Below the pieces are notes generated by a model that was given only the letters and a program-made list of their open reading frames with translations, was not told the origin of the DNA and made no database searches. A stretch of 64,000 nt of DNA, from contig OY987232.1 of assembly GCA_963920705.1 (NCBI GenBank), positions 16,183,726 to 16,247,725 on the forward strand, read 5' to 3'. The number at the start of each line of letters is the position of its first letter. Position 1 is the first letter of the stretch. The DNA comes from Odiellus spinosus. Lineage: Eukaryota; Arthropoda; Arachnida; Opiliones; Phalangiidae. Both the position numbers and the translations under genes were made by a program. Shown in pieces: positions 9,365-21,700 of this stretch.

Positions 9365-12300
9365 TTATTCAATCGGTAATGGTAAATACGTATATATAAA
9401 GTACAGTTTTTCAAGTAGTACCACCGCTAGCGCTGAGACATAAGCCACCATTAAAGAAATAATTATATATTCTAAATCATTCATGTCAATGTAATTAACG
9501 TTGGATTGAGATCTTATCTTGGCCAAATCCAGTTCCAGTTTATATCTCTGTAAAGCTCCCCATTTATCCATAAAGCCGTAAGCGAATATTCGACGAATCC
9601 TAAACAGTGAACAAACAATTTTTGAAATCACTGTTATCAGAAGCTGATGAAACCCTCCTTTGAAGTCTATTACTCCCGGGTCTTGTCTACCCTTCTCTGT
9701 ATGGGTTATTCTCAAAAGGCGCGATCCGTACGCCTCCTAACGGTAAATATTTTCGGAGCGGGAGCTCGTCCAGCGAATATCTCTAGCAGCCTCGGAGCTC
9801 GTCCAAAAAACGTCGTCGTTTGTGGAGAGAGAATTTCCAATTTTCCGTAGACAGGGGGGATGAAGTAGGACCCCTCCGATCTCGTAAAATTGTGAATTTT
9901 ACCCATACAGAGAGGAGCGCTATATGGAACATTGGAGTAGTAGACTTCAAAGGAGGATTTCATCGGCTTCTGCTGTTATATTTGTTGGTTTAAAATATCT
10001 ACATTACTACCTAACGTTTGTTAGCTGAATTGTTAACTGTGTAAGCTCTATTGTTACACAGCCCGTTAATTAGGTTAGCTAAGTTATCATATAAGCTTAA
10101 CGCTATCAGCAAAATACCAGTATTACCAAGAATCCATTCAGGTTCCATAAGAATATAGGAGGGCCGCGATTCAATAACCATCCTCCCAAAGTTTGTAGCA
10201 AAAGTTCGTCCGCTTCGAATCGATTTTACAAGTAAATCGCTCCTGACATTATATTATTAACCCGCGCCACTAACGACCTTGACATAATATTTTGGTTAAT
10301 AAAAATGGAGCCGACCGAAAAAATATCTAAGCGTACAAATGTTGCGAAAATTGCGGACGAACTTTTGTTACAAAGTTTGGGAGGATGGTACCAGAGGCTA
10401 AAGCTATGCTCCCATATTCTTATGGAACCTGAATGGATTCTTGGTATTACGTCATTTTCCATCACTTAATACTACCAGCAAAGGCCCAGTTTTACGTCAA
10501 AGCCTATCACTTAAAAATAGACAAAAAAGTCATCACTCCTGTCTGGCTAAAGTGATTTGAATTCTTCCTCGATATTTTGAGTCAGGAGAGAGATAAACGG
10601 AATTTAGGCGGGCCGCGCTTGGTTATATTGTCTTCCCCCACAACTCGGCGGAATTTCTCCGCAGAGTGGCGCTTCCGATTTAAATATTTACTAGGCGACT
10701 GCGGCCGCTAGAGTGTCTCGAATCAGAATCTGCCGGTACATTTACCCGGACCTTTGCTGATAGTATTAAGCTACGGGGCGTTGTTTACTTTTATGGAGTA
10801 AAGTTATGGACTTTTGATAGGAATTATAGGATTTTATAGGATCAAACAACTTATTATAGTATTTTTTAGAAAACTCACACTTTGTTGAACAAAGACTTAT
10901 GAGGAAAATGGGTAGCGAGAACCATTGCTTTACTGTTTTTGAGTAAGGTCTCCTTGGGAACATGAACGTTTCTCATTGAATAATCATAGTCGTTCATTAA
11001 TTGGACGAAGGTATCTAGTCCGATGATGAGAGCGAAATTGGTATGCCACATGGCATTGATAGCGTCAGGAAATGTTAATAACCCGTCTTTCCCGCGGTTT
11101 TGTAAGTGTTTCGATAGCACTTGTAATTCCGCTCGCTTAGAATTCTGTGAAAAAATCCTAATTACATGGGCGCCTGCAGACAGTTTTCCAAGGGGGGGGG
11201 GGGCAAATGATAATTTGGTGAGCCTTATTAGTGTACCGAAAAGTAAAACCAGAAGCCGATGAAACCCTCCTTTGAAGTCTATTACTCCCGGGTCTTGTCT
11301 ACCCCTCTCTGTATGGGTTAGTTTCAAAAAGCGCGATTCGTACGCCTCCTAACGGTAGATATTTTCGGAGCGAGAGTTCGTTGAGCGAATATCTCTAGCA
11401 GCCTTGGAGTTCGTCAAAAAAACCTCGTCGTTTGTGGAGAGAGAGAATTTCCAATTTTCCGTAGACAGGGGGGGTATGAAGTAGGACCCCTCCGATCTCG
11501 TAAAATTGTGAATTTTACCCATACAGAGAGGAGCGCTATATGGAACATTAGAGTAGTAGACTTCAAAGGAGGGTTTCATCGGCTTCTGCTAAGGTATATC
11601 TCTTTCATATTTTAACAAAAACTGCATGTCTAATGAGAGTATGACAAAGAGATTGACCGTTCTCACGGTTTTTTTTTGACTCTCGTGCAAAAATAACCTT
11701 GAAAATTTAAAATTAATCAAAATCTAGCATTCCCAGGCTTGGACCAGCTACCTTAGCTTTGCAGTCTACTGTTGAAATGTCTCGGGACTGCCTCTAATAC
11801 TATTGTAATATTTTTTAACTAATTTAAATATATAAACCTAAAACTAGACGGGGCAATCTGTGATCCAAGATGGGGCATGGCCAGTACAAGGGGGGCAATT
11901 GCCCCGTACGAAATTGACATGAAAAGATTAACCTTTAGAATAATTTGTATAACGCTATGTTGTTTTAGTAATCCCAAGGATAGGTTTTTATTTTGTACCG
12001 CGTCAACCAAATCGGCGATGGTGTCGATCGGTCGCTCGGCGAGGTTATTGTTAACCGAAGACGCCAAAGTCGAACCGTAGATTTTTAGAACAACCCCTAG
12101 AATGACCAATAGTGTTCCTACAGCCAATCCGTGAAAATCCGTTTTAACCATAGACCGTGGATTAGCTGCCAAGATATGAAAGTTAATTAAAATTCAACAT
12201 AAATGTGAAATAGAGGAGCGATATCGTGCAGTTGGTTTTATCTCATAATTCCCTGTATTCTCAAGCGTCCTCTAAGGGAAAACAGTGGTGAAAGTAGGAA

Positions 12301-14592
12301 CATAAGCTACAATCACACCCGTTTTTGGGATCACCCGTGTAGACCTTTGATCAAGAAACCAAATTAATATCTAAAAAAGTCGATTTGACGACTCGAAACG
12401 GTTTGAAAACGGTTTCAAAGTGTCAAGTGTGAACGGAGCTTAACGGTTGTTGAAATCGAATCGGTATGAAACTGGTTCCCGAAGCAGTTTCGAGAAATCG
12501 AATGAAATAGATTCGAGAGAAGACGATTTCCCGTTCACACGACTCTAGCGAAACGTTTTCAAACGGTTTAAATCGTTTTCAAGGCCTAGTGTGACCGCGG
12601 CTTAACTGTTTTCCGTTAGAGGACCATTATGAATGCCAGATTTTATTATTCATCTTTTAAGATAATAGATTATCTATTAAAGGGAGGATGCAACCTAACA
12701 ACAAGTGATTTTTTATCGATTCCTTATTGTTTAAATAGGCCTAATCCACTATTTAAAAAAATTTACAAACAAATATTAAACTAGAAATAAATTTAAAACT
12801 TACCCGGAAAATAGGCTTAGCGGGATTCATGGAGCTCTGATTTCCTCGCGTGTAAGGTCTAGCGACCAATCGCGCGCGACGTAAGTCTCGTGGAGATCTC
12901 GCGTGAGCGACGGGCCTTTGCTCATTGGTCGCTAGACCTTACACGGACGCGATTCAGGATCTCCGTGAATCCCGCTAAGCCTATTTTCAGGGTAAGTTTT
13001 AAATTTATTTCTAGTTTAATATTTGCATTGTAAACTTTTTATCGGTGGATTAGGCCTATTTAAACGATAAGGAATCGATAAAAAATCACTTGTAATTAGG
13101 TTGCATTCTCCCTTTAAGATAGGTGTTACCTATGCCCATCATTAGACTTAGAATATGCCAAAAAGTGAAGGGTTTCAATAGGTGTTTGTATTTGGGCAAA
13201 ATTAAGCGAATTGAAGGTAGCAAGATCACTGAACACATCATGAACAAACCAACCAGTAGCCACACCTAACGAAACGTTACATTACAAAGATTATCGATGG
13301 GAAGGTAAAAGATTAATTTTAATTATACCTTTCGTTTGAAGGGTTTAGCGAAAAAATAGCTGTTTTTTGCGCTGTTTTCGATTAATTGTCTAGTGATATA
13401 AACGAACTTATCCTGATGACAAACATCGGAGTAATCTATGGCCGTTTCCCGATCATGCGACCATGCCATAGTTGTAGCCCCGAAATCCGCTTCCTACGAT
13501 CAAGGAGGATTAGACAAGGAGAGGAAATGTGGGGCTGCGTTGAGTTAGAGAAGAGCCAACCTCCCACTCGGGTGGAAAGGGGGGATAGGAAATTCTCGAG
13601 GTAAACTGTTGTCACGTGGTCGCTAGCTAGCGCGTCTCATAAAGGATTCGTTTTACCCACGCGACAACATTTTACCACGAAACGTCTCTACCCCCGTTCT
13701 CCCAGAGTGGGAGTTTAGGCCGACGCAGTAGGAACCGCGCCGTCCCCACATTTCCTCTCCTTCTCTGATCCTCCTTGGTTAAATATTTGTTTGTAATATT
13801 GTTTACTGGTAGATTAGGCCTATTTAAACGATAAGGAATCGATAACAAAAATCACTTGCCTATTATTATCAATATCAGAGGTATATAATAACCCCCTTCG
13901 GGGGGAAGTATGAAAGCCCCTATACTACCAATGCTAAAAATCACGAACAACAAGAGCCCGCTGCTGACTATCTAGGCCACTAGCTCGCGCTGGACTTCTC
14001 AATGTCGCTACTCTAGTAAATGGTCTTTGTATAAACAAGACGGCTCGATTTGTGTTTAGAACTTCCTGTCTCGGGAGTCAGGCTGTCTGTTAAATTGGAG
14101 TCGAAGGTTGACTTCGGCTCGCGAGTTCCGGAAGTGTGCGTAGGGAAATTTAGTGAGGTTCAAAATGGTTTAACTATTTTTTGGGAGTAAAGCGGTGTGT
14201 CGATCCGCCGCGATTTACGCCGGGCACTCGTTGTTCGTCGATTTTGCCTACCTTTCATACTTCCCCCCGAAGGGGGTTATTATATACCTCTGTCAATATT
14301 AAAGACTTACGTTTCGCATTATCATTCCAATTAATCCATTCCATTTTCCGTCTTTTAAAACTCCATATTGGTAATCATTTGGAATTAGCAACCTGTAACT
14401 AAAAAGATGAAAAATGGATCATTAATTATTTGTAAGAATTATTTTGGTTGAAGGTTCTCAATGAATTCAAATGGATTTTAAAGGTTACCTAAAACCTAGA
14501 AGTTGGGAAAGAGTCTCTAAAATATTGAAGTCAGGTCCGGAATGACCAACAACGGTACCATCATCCAATTTATGCACCACAGTAAATGTAGC
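9365..14592 (-). CDS. Ionotropic receptor (IR/iGluR family), N-terminus not found
   Basis: Ligand-gated ion channel subunit. Seven exons join in phase to 406 codons plus stop: 14592-14489, 14392-14311, 13493-13329, 13265-13130, 12165-11933, 11144-10879, 9599-9365. Order: S1 lobe with YGVLKDGKWNGLIGMIMRN and EADFGA...DRETAIDYSD; M1 VWLLVGLFMMC; pore helix FTFWHILSLMMGIG; M3 GTLLVILGVVLKIYGSTLAS followed by PIDTIADLVDA; S2 lobe; M4 near VAYVSALAVVLLEKLYF. This is the classic iGluR order. In insects, IRs serve smell, taste, temperature or humidity sensing. The first coding exon here starts in phase 0 at an acceptor, so an exon with start codon and signal peptide must lie upstream; none was found up to 17.8 kb. 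Introns hold MITEs of families A, B, C, D, F and G. Confidence 0.85.
9638..9972. mobile_element. Family A MITE, copy 4
   Basis: 335 bp with an exact 7-bp duplication CTGTTAT (9631-9637, 9973-9979). Sits in the last intron of the IR gene, its left end about 40 bp from the final acceptor. Confidence 0.92.
10127..10443. mobile_element. Family G MITE, copy 1 (reference)
   Basis: 317 bp, ends CAAGAATCCATTCAGGTTCC and ...GGAACCTGAATGGATTCTTG, with an exact 7-bp duplication GTATTAC (10120-10126, 10444-10450). Inner segments CCTCCCAAA and TTTGGGAGG are also inverted. Intronic in the IR gene. Same CA...TG/7-bp signature as families A, B, C and F. Confidence 0.88.
10459..10816. mobile_element. Family F MITE, copy 2
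   Basis: Contains the F core (CAGCAAAGGCCC, GGCGGGCCGCGC, GTAGCGGCCGC-type block) and the right end ...GGACTTTTG, but its left terminus is incomplete and no duplication is seen. In the last intron of the IR gene. Confidence 0.7.
11250..11588. mobile_element. Family A MITE, copy 5
   Basis: Full-length palindrome in the intron between the M3 and S2 exons of the IR gene. Terminal repeats intact; flanks do not show a clear 7-bp match. A 13-base G run lies just to its left (about 11190-11202). Confidence 0.9.
12306..12605. repeat. Family I repeat, copy 2
   Basis: Shares ACTGGTTCCCGAAGCAGTTTC and a terminal GTGACCGCGGCTTAAC with the family I sequence at 6652-7303. Contains several inverted GAAACGGTTT-type segments. 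Intronic in the IR gene. Confidence 0.5.
12681..13113. mobile_element. Family D MITE, copy 6
   Basis: Complete 433-bp palindrome between TTAA sites (12677-12680, 13114-13117). It ends 17 bp from the donor side of the M1/pore exon (13130) of the IR gene. Confidence 0.88.
13501..13777. mobile_element. Family C MITE, copy 2
   Basis: 277 bp, ends CAAGGAGGATTAGACAAGG and ...TCTGATCCTCCTTG. Flanks do not match. It lies 8 bp from an IR exon boundary (13493): read on the minus strand, its C/T-rich terminus immediately precedes the splice acceptor and so forms the pyrimidine tract. Confidence 0.88.
13778..13860. mobile_element. Family D fragment
   Basis: TTAAATATTTGTTTGTAATA through TAGGCCTATTTAAACGATAAG to AAATCACTTG: the right third of family D without its terminus, lying directly beside a family C copy. 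Confidence 0.6.
13876..14292. mobile_element. Family B MITE, copy 1 (reference)
   Basis: 417 bp. Inverted ends of about 40 bp starting CAGAGGTATATAATAACC, each holding a small CCCCCTTCGGGGGG hairpin, and a non-palindromic interior. Exact 7-bp duplication TCAATAT (13869-13875, 14293-14299). Lies in an IR intron 19 bp from the 14311 donor. Non-coding. Confidence 0.9.
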
Positions 14593-14656
14593 CTGCGATT
14601 AAATATCAGAAGTACATATGCATAAATTATATTTTTTAAGTATAGAATCACATTAA

Positions 14657-15092
14657 AGGGAGAATGCAACCTAATTACAAGTGATTTTTTTATCGATTCG
14701 TTATCGTTTAAATAGGCCTAATCCACCGATAAAAAGTTTACAATAAAAATATTAAACTAGAAATAAATTTAAAACTTACACTGAAAATAGGCTTAGCGGG
14801 ATTCATGGAGATCCTGAATCGCGTCCGTGTAAGGTCTAGCGACCAATGAGCAAAAGCCCGTCGTTCACGCGAGATCTCCACGAGACTTACAGTCGCGCGC
14901 GATTGGTCGCTAGACCTTATACGCGAGGAAATCAGGACCTCCATAAATCCCGCTAAGCCTATTTTTCGGGTAAGTTTTAAATTTATTTCTAGTCTAATAT
15001 TTGTTTGTAAATTTTTTAAATAGTGGATTAGGCCTATTTAAACAATAAGGAATCGATAAAAAAATCACTTGTTGTTAGGTTGCATTCTCCCT
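14657..15092. mobile_element. Family D MITE, copy 7
   Basis: Complete palindrome between TTAA sites (14653-14656, 15093-15096), just upstream of the first recognisable IR exon. Confidence 0.88.
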
Positions 15093-15297
15093 TTAAGCAT
15101 ACGATAAGACTATTTATCTATAAGGGTAATACTGACGTTTATAATCCCAACTGAAAACGTATGATTATCCAACGGAGGCATCGTCTGTTACAAATTATTT
15201 TAACTCAAGTACTTGAATGTCCCTACAAAAGTCGTGATGGGATAATAATTATTTTAAAATGTTTAAAAACATGATTTACCTTTAGAATTTCAGTTAA

Positions 15298-15681
15298 ATT
15301 CGTACTCATTGTTATTTAGGAAATTGATACGAGTTATAAAGTTATTCATTCGCCGATAACAACAATTTGAAATTTGAGTTTCTTCGTCTATTTTAACCCA
15401 AATTGAGATCTCGAAGCTAGAATTGTTCCTTTCGATTTAGATGAAAAAATCGAATTATTATATTTCATTCTACACGGATTTCGAGAAACGTCGTATTTTT
15501 ATCTTCGCGTTATCCGTTCGAATAAACGCGATTTGTTTATTAATCGAGCTTGAAATTTTATCTCCGGGTCTAATTCGTATCCAGCATTTGAATACGATTC
15601 TGTTTATATAATTTGTGGATTTATATTAACTTAAATTTATCCGAGATTAAAATATCTGAAAAAAAGCCGATTCCGAGCTCT
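15298..15681. mobile_element. Family E hAT-like MITE, truncated
   Basis: Matches the interior and right end of the 3127-3661 element (AATTCGTACTCATTGTTATT through CCGATTCCGAGCTCT); the left quarter is missing. Confidence 0.75.
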
Positions 15682-15974
15682 TCAAAGAATGGACTAAATT
15701 TTCGCTCTGAATTAAGGAATTCTTATTTTTCGTACTTACCCCACAAAATATGAAGTATTTATGTCGTTTTGATAGGGCGTATTTTTTTTTTATTCTTGAC
15801 GCATTAATGTATAAGCTAGCGGTATGTATTCTCACTCAAGTCACGTCTTATAAAAGTTAAGTAAGAATATTGAATTTCGATCACAATACTTTTGCACTTA
15901 ATCGATTTTTTAAAGCGACCCTAACTTCGATTCCTCGTAAAAATCAAATGGAATTTAGAATGTCAATGATTTTT

Positions 15975-16372
15975 CACAAATGGATACGAATTAGACCCGG
16001 AGATAAAATTTTAAGCTCGATTAATAAACAAATCGCGTTTATTCGAACGGATAAGGCGAAGATAAAAATACGACGTTTCTCGAAATCCGTGTAGAATGAA
16101 ATATAATAATTCGATTTTTTTCATCTAAATCGAAAAGGAACAATTCTAGCTTCGAGATCTCAATTTGGGTTAAAATAGACGAAGAAACTCAAGTTTCGTT
16201 ATCGGCGAATGAATAACTCGTATCAATTTCCTAAATAACAATGAGTACGAATTGTAAGTTTGCCGTTACATTCGGGTATCCGTTAACTCGAATAAGAAAT
16301 GGATATTTTAATATCTGATTGACATTCACGATGGCCTTATTCAATTAATAAAAGTTATACGAATTCCGAGCT
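15975..16372. mobile_element. Family E hAT-like MITE, opposite orientation
   Basis: Reverse complement of the 3127-3661 type, ending GTTATACGAATTCCGAGCT; its other end is missing. With the previous copy it forms a large imperfect inverted repeat about 300 bp apart. Confidence 0.75.
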
Positions 16373-16710
16373 GTAAATATTTAAATTTATGAAAATGAGG
16401 ACAAGATCACTTTAACTTTATACTTTCTTGTTGCGTGTGGGAATCACGTAAGCTAATAGAAAGTTTATAGTAGAAATTTATTTTTATTCTTGTAATAAGC
16501 TCTCTCAAACATAACTGAAACATTGAAGTATTTGTTTTATTAATCTCTCTAGCGAAGTCATTTTTCGAAAACAAGGATTATACTTTTCCTATTAGAAAAA
16601 AACCTCAAGTATCAATCCGCCCTAGTTTTATTCATTATGTAAACTTCTCTTGAACTATAGCCAAGAAATATTTCTCTCTAAGTTCAAGTAATTATTGATA
16701 TATATTTAAT

Positions 16711-17048
16711 CAGAAGCCGATGAAACCCTCCTTTGAAGTCTACTACTCCAATGTTCCATATAGCGCTCCTCTCTGTATGGGTAAAATTCACAATTTTACG
16801 AGATCGGAGGGGTCCTACTTCATACCCCCCTGTCTACGGAAAATTGGAAATTCTCTCTCTCCACAAACGACGACGTTTTTTTGACGAACTCCAAGACTGC
16901 TAGAGATATTCGCTCGACGAACTCCCGCTCCGAAAATATCTACCGTTAGGAGGCGTACGAATCGCGATTTTTGAAACTAACCCATACAGAGAGGGGTAGA
17001 CAAGATCCTGGAGTAGTAGACTTCAAAGGAGGGTTTCATCGGCTTCTG
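16711..17048. mobile_element. Family A MITE, copy 6
   Basis: Full palindrome flanked by ATTTAAT (16704-16710) and ATATAAT (17049-17055), a 7-bp duplication with one mismatch. Intergenic. Confidence 0.9.
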
Positions 17049-17095
17049 ATATAATTAAGGATGAATTTATGAAACGCTAAATCATAATTTTTTAT

Positions 17096-17462
17096 TTAAA
17101 ATATCGATTCTTTATCGTTTAAATCGACCTAATCCACCAGAAAAAAAAAATTACAAACAAATTTTAAACTAGAAATAAATTTAAAACTGAAAATAGGCTT
17201 AGCTGTATTCATGGAGATTTTGAATTTCTTCACGTTGAAAGGTCAGCGACCAATCAACACAGGCTTGTCGTTAAGGCGAGATCTTAAGGTTAAACGTTCA
17301 ATAACATTCGATTGGTTGCTGACTTTTGAATTTAAAGAAATTCAGGATCTCCATGAATCCAGCTAAGCCTATTTTTCAGGCGAAGTTTTAAATTTATTTC
17401 TAGTTTAATATTGGTTTGTAATTTTTGTTACTAGTAGATTAGGCCTATTTAAACTTAATTAA
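17096..17462. mobile_element. Family D MITE lacking both termini
   Basis: Interior of D from ATCGATTCTTTATCGTTTAA to TAGGCCTATTTAAAC, of the TTCTTCACGTTGAAAGGTCAGC subtype; terminal AGGGAGAATGC arms are absent. Confidence 0.7.
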
Positions 17463-17790
17463 TTGATTTAAAATCTTACCTTACCTTACCTTTAATCTCA
17501 CTTAATTCATTTGAAAGCCTATCTGGATCTATACCAGAAATTAGACCTCGCGCAAGTTAGCAGACGATTTCTCGTTTGATGAACTTACTAACTGGGTTAA
17601 CTTCGATTCTGTTTCAAAATAACTAAACATGATTCTGTACTATAAACTCGATCGAAAACAACTTGAAATAGAAAATATATTTTGCCCAATAAGTAAATAA
17701 AATGAAATGCGTTTTACGTGTCGTACGCAGCTAACATCGTTAATGCCATGTTAAAGAACACTTTATCAATTCTCAGAAAAAAAGCTTTAA

Positions 17791-17815
17791 AGGGAGAATG
17801 CAACCTTACAACAAG
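17791..17815. mobile_element. Family D terminal fragment
   Basis: TTAA followed by AGGGAGAATGCAACC and a few more bases, then unrelated sequence. Confidence 0.5.
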
Positions 17816-17860
17816 TGGCTTAAATGACGTTTAAAATTAATTTTAATCGACGTTTGAAAT

Positions 17861-18143
17861 AGTCCTGGTCGATTTCCAAAACCGGAGGTCTAGAGAACCT
17901 CGCGAAAATTTTGGCGGGGAAAACTTTTTGTCACGTGATCGTCCGCCATCTTTTTGTAGTGTGAAAATAGCTACAGACTAACCAACGCCTCCTATGCTTT
18001 ATCATATAGGAAGCGTTGGACTAACAACTTGAATTTGGTTTGTGGGAAATAAAATTAGAAATAGTCTGGCAGCCTGTTACTACAAAAAAGATGGCGGCGC
18101 GGCTATGAGACAAGGGCCCATTTCCGGCAAATCGACCAGGACT
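17861..18143. mobile_element. Unclassified inverted-repeat element (family K)
   Basis: 283 bp bounded by AGTCCTGGTCGATTT and AAATCGACCAGGACT, with inner inverted segments AAAAAGATGGCGG and, at 17978-18017, a small hairpin around CCAACGCCTCCTATG. Outside it, TTTAAAATTAA...AATCGACG appears on both sides as imperfect direct repeats. Single copy here. Confidence 0.6.
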
Positions 18144-18444
18144 TTAGGCTTAAACGGCGTTTAAAATTAAGCCTAATCGACGATGGAAATTAGGCTTAAT
18201 TGGTGTTTGCAACTTTGCTTGTTCATTTTAGCGTTCTCCACAAACCGACTGACAGACAGTAACGTAGGATATTAATATTTTAAATGAGACTATCTCTTTA
18301 ATGTAACAATTATAGTTTCAATAATCGATTTTTGGGAAAGTAAAACAACTGGTTAAACCTCTCTGGTTAAACACTCTAATGACTAAGTTCTGTATGATTT
18401 ATATTGAAAATTACATCATCGGCGTGTTGTTATTCTATCAAATA

Positions 18445-18767
18445 GTAAGAAAAATATTTCAAATTGACTTTTAATTCGAAGAATATAAATAAAACAACGA
18501 AACTAAGATTTTAAATCATCTTTTTATTCGTTATTTTTCACGAGAATAAATTTAGAATTTTTTTATCCGAACGTATAACGTCTATAATATTCTAAGATAA
18601 GGCCATTTTTGGATAAAAACGGATATGGATTATGTTTTTTTTTTTTACTTTATCTTCGAATAAGTTAACTCGAATGAAAAATAGTCTATTTTTAATCAAA
18701 CAGATAATATACAACAGAATTTAGTTGATTTTATCCAATTAATAAAAATTATACGAATTCCGAGCTT
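18445..18767. mobile_element. Family E (subtype b) MITE, right part
   Basis: From ATTTCAAATTGACTTTTAAT to ATTATACGAATTCCGAGCT. It begins 18 bp past the stop codon of the minus-strand cysteine-rich gene and may supply its poly(A) signal (AATAAA on minus near 18527). Confidence 0.75.
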
Positions 18768-18785
18768 TACCAAGAAAACCTACTA

Positions 18786-21700
18786 CTACGCATGAGTAGT
18801 CACGACTCTGCATGCGCAATAAGTTCCATCGAGTGAACAAGAAACGTCATTATATCCAAAAGTCTCCAAACAAATTGTTTCACATATTCTGAAACTTGGT
18901 GAACCACGATTCGAACACAGATTCTTTCCCAAACCGTAATAAATTTCGCAATTCCTTCTGGGCAGATGACAAAGCAGATAGGTATTGAATCTCAAGTGTT
19001 TACTCTGGCAGAAACAATCTTCGTTGGTGCTGATGAAGGAACGCGTCATGTTTAATGAGTTGAAAACTTGATTGCACTCTTTGGAGCAATTCCTGGAGCT
19101 CGAACGAAACCCTGGACCCGGAATGACTTTAACGGGATCGGGAACACATTTTAATCTTGTAGAAACACTCTCTGGAAGTACTGAAATGATTATGGCTACG
19201 TTAGGGATGGTTTAGAGACCAAACGTTTATATGATGACATACTTGTGAATGACTTATAACAATAGCAGATTCCACTGGTCTCACAACCGACGTCTTTAGT
19301 TCCTGTAGCCTTTTCGCAAAGGAATTTACATTCTTGGCGGGTTTCTGCCATTGAATTGCATTTCATTTTAGGAGGAATTGGTATTTTGAATTGGCACTGG
19401 TCCCGCGAGCAATTACTTTGTCCACGGTTTTCAAACTGCTTCGAAACGCAATAGCATTTTGCATAGGTGTCGCATTCGGACATTTCAAAGTTGTTTTTCA
19501 TTAACTTGCGGCATTGTCTTTCGCAAAGATCTTTCGAAGGACACAAGCATTTTAATATAATGACATCTTTGTCCGAAACCTTTTTTTCATCTACAAAATA
19601 TAAGTAATAACAGAAGCCGATGAAACCCTCCTTTGAAGTATACTACTCCAATGTTCGATATAGCGCTCCTCTCTGTATGGGTAAAATTCACAATTTTACG
19701 AGTTAGAAGGGGTCCTACTTCATCCACCCTGTCTACGGAAAATTGGAAATTCTCTCTCTCCACAAACGACGACGTTTTTTGGACGAACTCCAAGGCTGCT
19801 AGAGATATTCGCTCGACGAGCTCCCGCTCCGAAAACATCTACCGTTAGGAGGCGTACGAATCGCGCCTTTTGAGAATAACCCATACAGAGAGGGGTAGAC
19901 AAGACCCGGGAGTAATAGACTTCAAAGGAGGGTTTCGTCGGCTTTTGGTAATAACCCAAGTTAGAGGACGTTTATCTTATTTATCTTTATTTCAATCAAA
20001 TTAAAAGATATCTTACCTTCGATATTGACGTCACAAGTGTATTCTCCGGATTTGAAGCGACTGATAATGTCAGATTTAAGGAAAATGGAGCATATTTGAG
20101 TACAAGCAAACATTTGCGAGTCTTTGCAATGTACTTCAGGTCCAAAAGGGTGTCTGGCGACGCAGTTCTGGTTTCCGTTGGTGCAATCGATTTTCGTCTG
20201 ATGCATAAACGTTTTCATGACGCAATAACAGTCCTTGTTGACGCAAATAGCGTCGTGTAGAAACTCACCGCCGACATTCCTGCATTTGACTCCACAAGAA
20301 TCGAATATTCCTTTAAAATATATGATCGGTGGTAGAATCGGGTTCATCGGCTTATACGCTGATATAATGAAATTAAATATGAAAGTGGCTCAGCTAAGAG
20401 TAAAATGTCTAAGGCATTGAACTTAATTGATTGAATCACTTACATCTCTCTTTGGAACATCTGCATTCTCTGTTTAGATCGCAAAAGTAATCGGTGTATC
20501 CACCAATTTTTCCACAGACGAACAAGCAGGCTTGTCCCCTTTCTATGCTCGACATGCAATTTGGGTTCTTGCCCATGGGTGCGTAATCGATGCAGGTATG
20601 TCTTAGCACGGAACATGTCGTGGTCGCTTCAAGTTTCACTCGATAGCTTACGCATATGCAGAAAGACCCCGTTTCAGGCGAGCACAGATATGATTCCAAA
20701 TACCGCTCACCACCCAATTCCTTGATACACAAATCTCTGCAACCAGCCAGGGTGCCGCCACAACCGTTTTCGATGAATACAACTAACGGTGGTATAAATT
20801 GACTGGGTGGATTCGTTGGAATTACTGGTGTTTCAGTCGTTATTCTCGGTGTCGTTGAAATAATTGGTCTTCGATACGTTGTTGTAATTTGTCTTTCAGT
20901 CGTTGGTATAATAGGTCTTTCAGTAGTTGGGAAAACGGGTCCGGGTTCGGTACTTGTTGGTGGGAAAACTGGTCCTGGACCAATTGGTGGGAAAACGGTT
21001 CCTGCTCCGGGATCAATTGGTGGGAAAACGGGTCCTGGTCCGGGATTAATTGGTGGGAAAACGGGTCCTCGCCCGGGGTCAATTGGTGGAGAAACGGTTC
21101 CTGGTCCGGGATCAATTGGTGGGAAAACGGGTCCGTGACCAAAAGGTGGAAAAACGGTTCCTGCTCCGGGATCAATTGGTGGGAAAACGGGTCCTGGTCC
21201 GGGATTAATTGGTGGGAAAACGGGTCCTCGCCCGGGGTCAATTGGTGGAGAAACGGTTCCTGGTCCGGGATCAATTGGTGGGAAAACGGGTCCGTGACCA
21301 ATAGGTGGAAAAACGGGTCCAGGACCAATAGGTGGGAAAACGGATCCAGGATTAATTGGTGGGAAAACGGTTCCTGGTCCGGGATCAATTGGTGGGAAAA
21401 CTGGTCCTGGTCCGGGATCAATTGGTGGGAAAACTGGTCCGGGACTAAAAGGTGGAAAAACGGGTCCAGGACCAGTAGGTGGGAACACGGTTCCTGGTCC
21501 GGGATCAACTGGTGGGAAAACGGGTCCTGACCCGGGATCAATTGGTGGGAAAACTGGTCCGGGACCAATAGCTGGGAAAACGGGTCCTGGACCAATAGGT
21601 GGAAAAACAGGTCTATGATCAATAGGTGGAAAAACGGGTCCTGGATCAATAGGTGGGAAAACGGGTCCGGAATCAAAAGGTGGGAAAACGGGTCCAGGAC

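Noticed and set aside
20840-21676. Long overlapping open frames of about 278 and 213 codons on either strand across the Pro-rich repeat
   Set aside because: A short repeat unit of length divisible by three keeps other frames open. The minus frame with cysteine modules on both sides is the real one.
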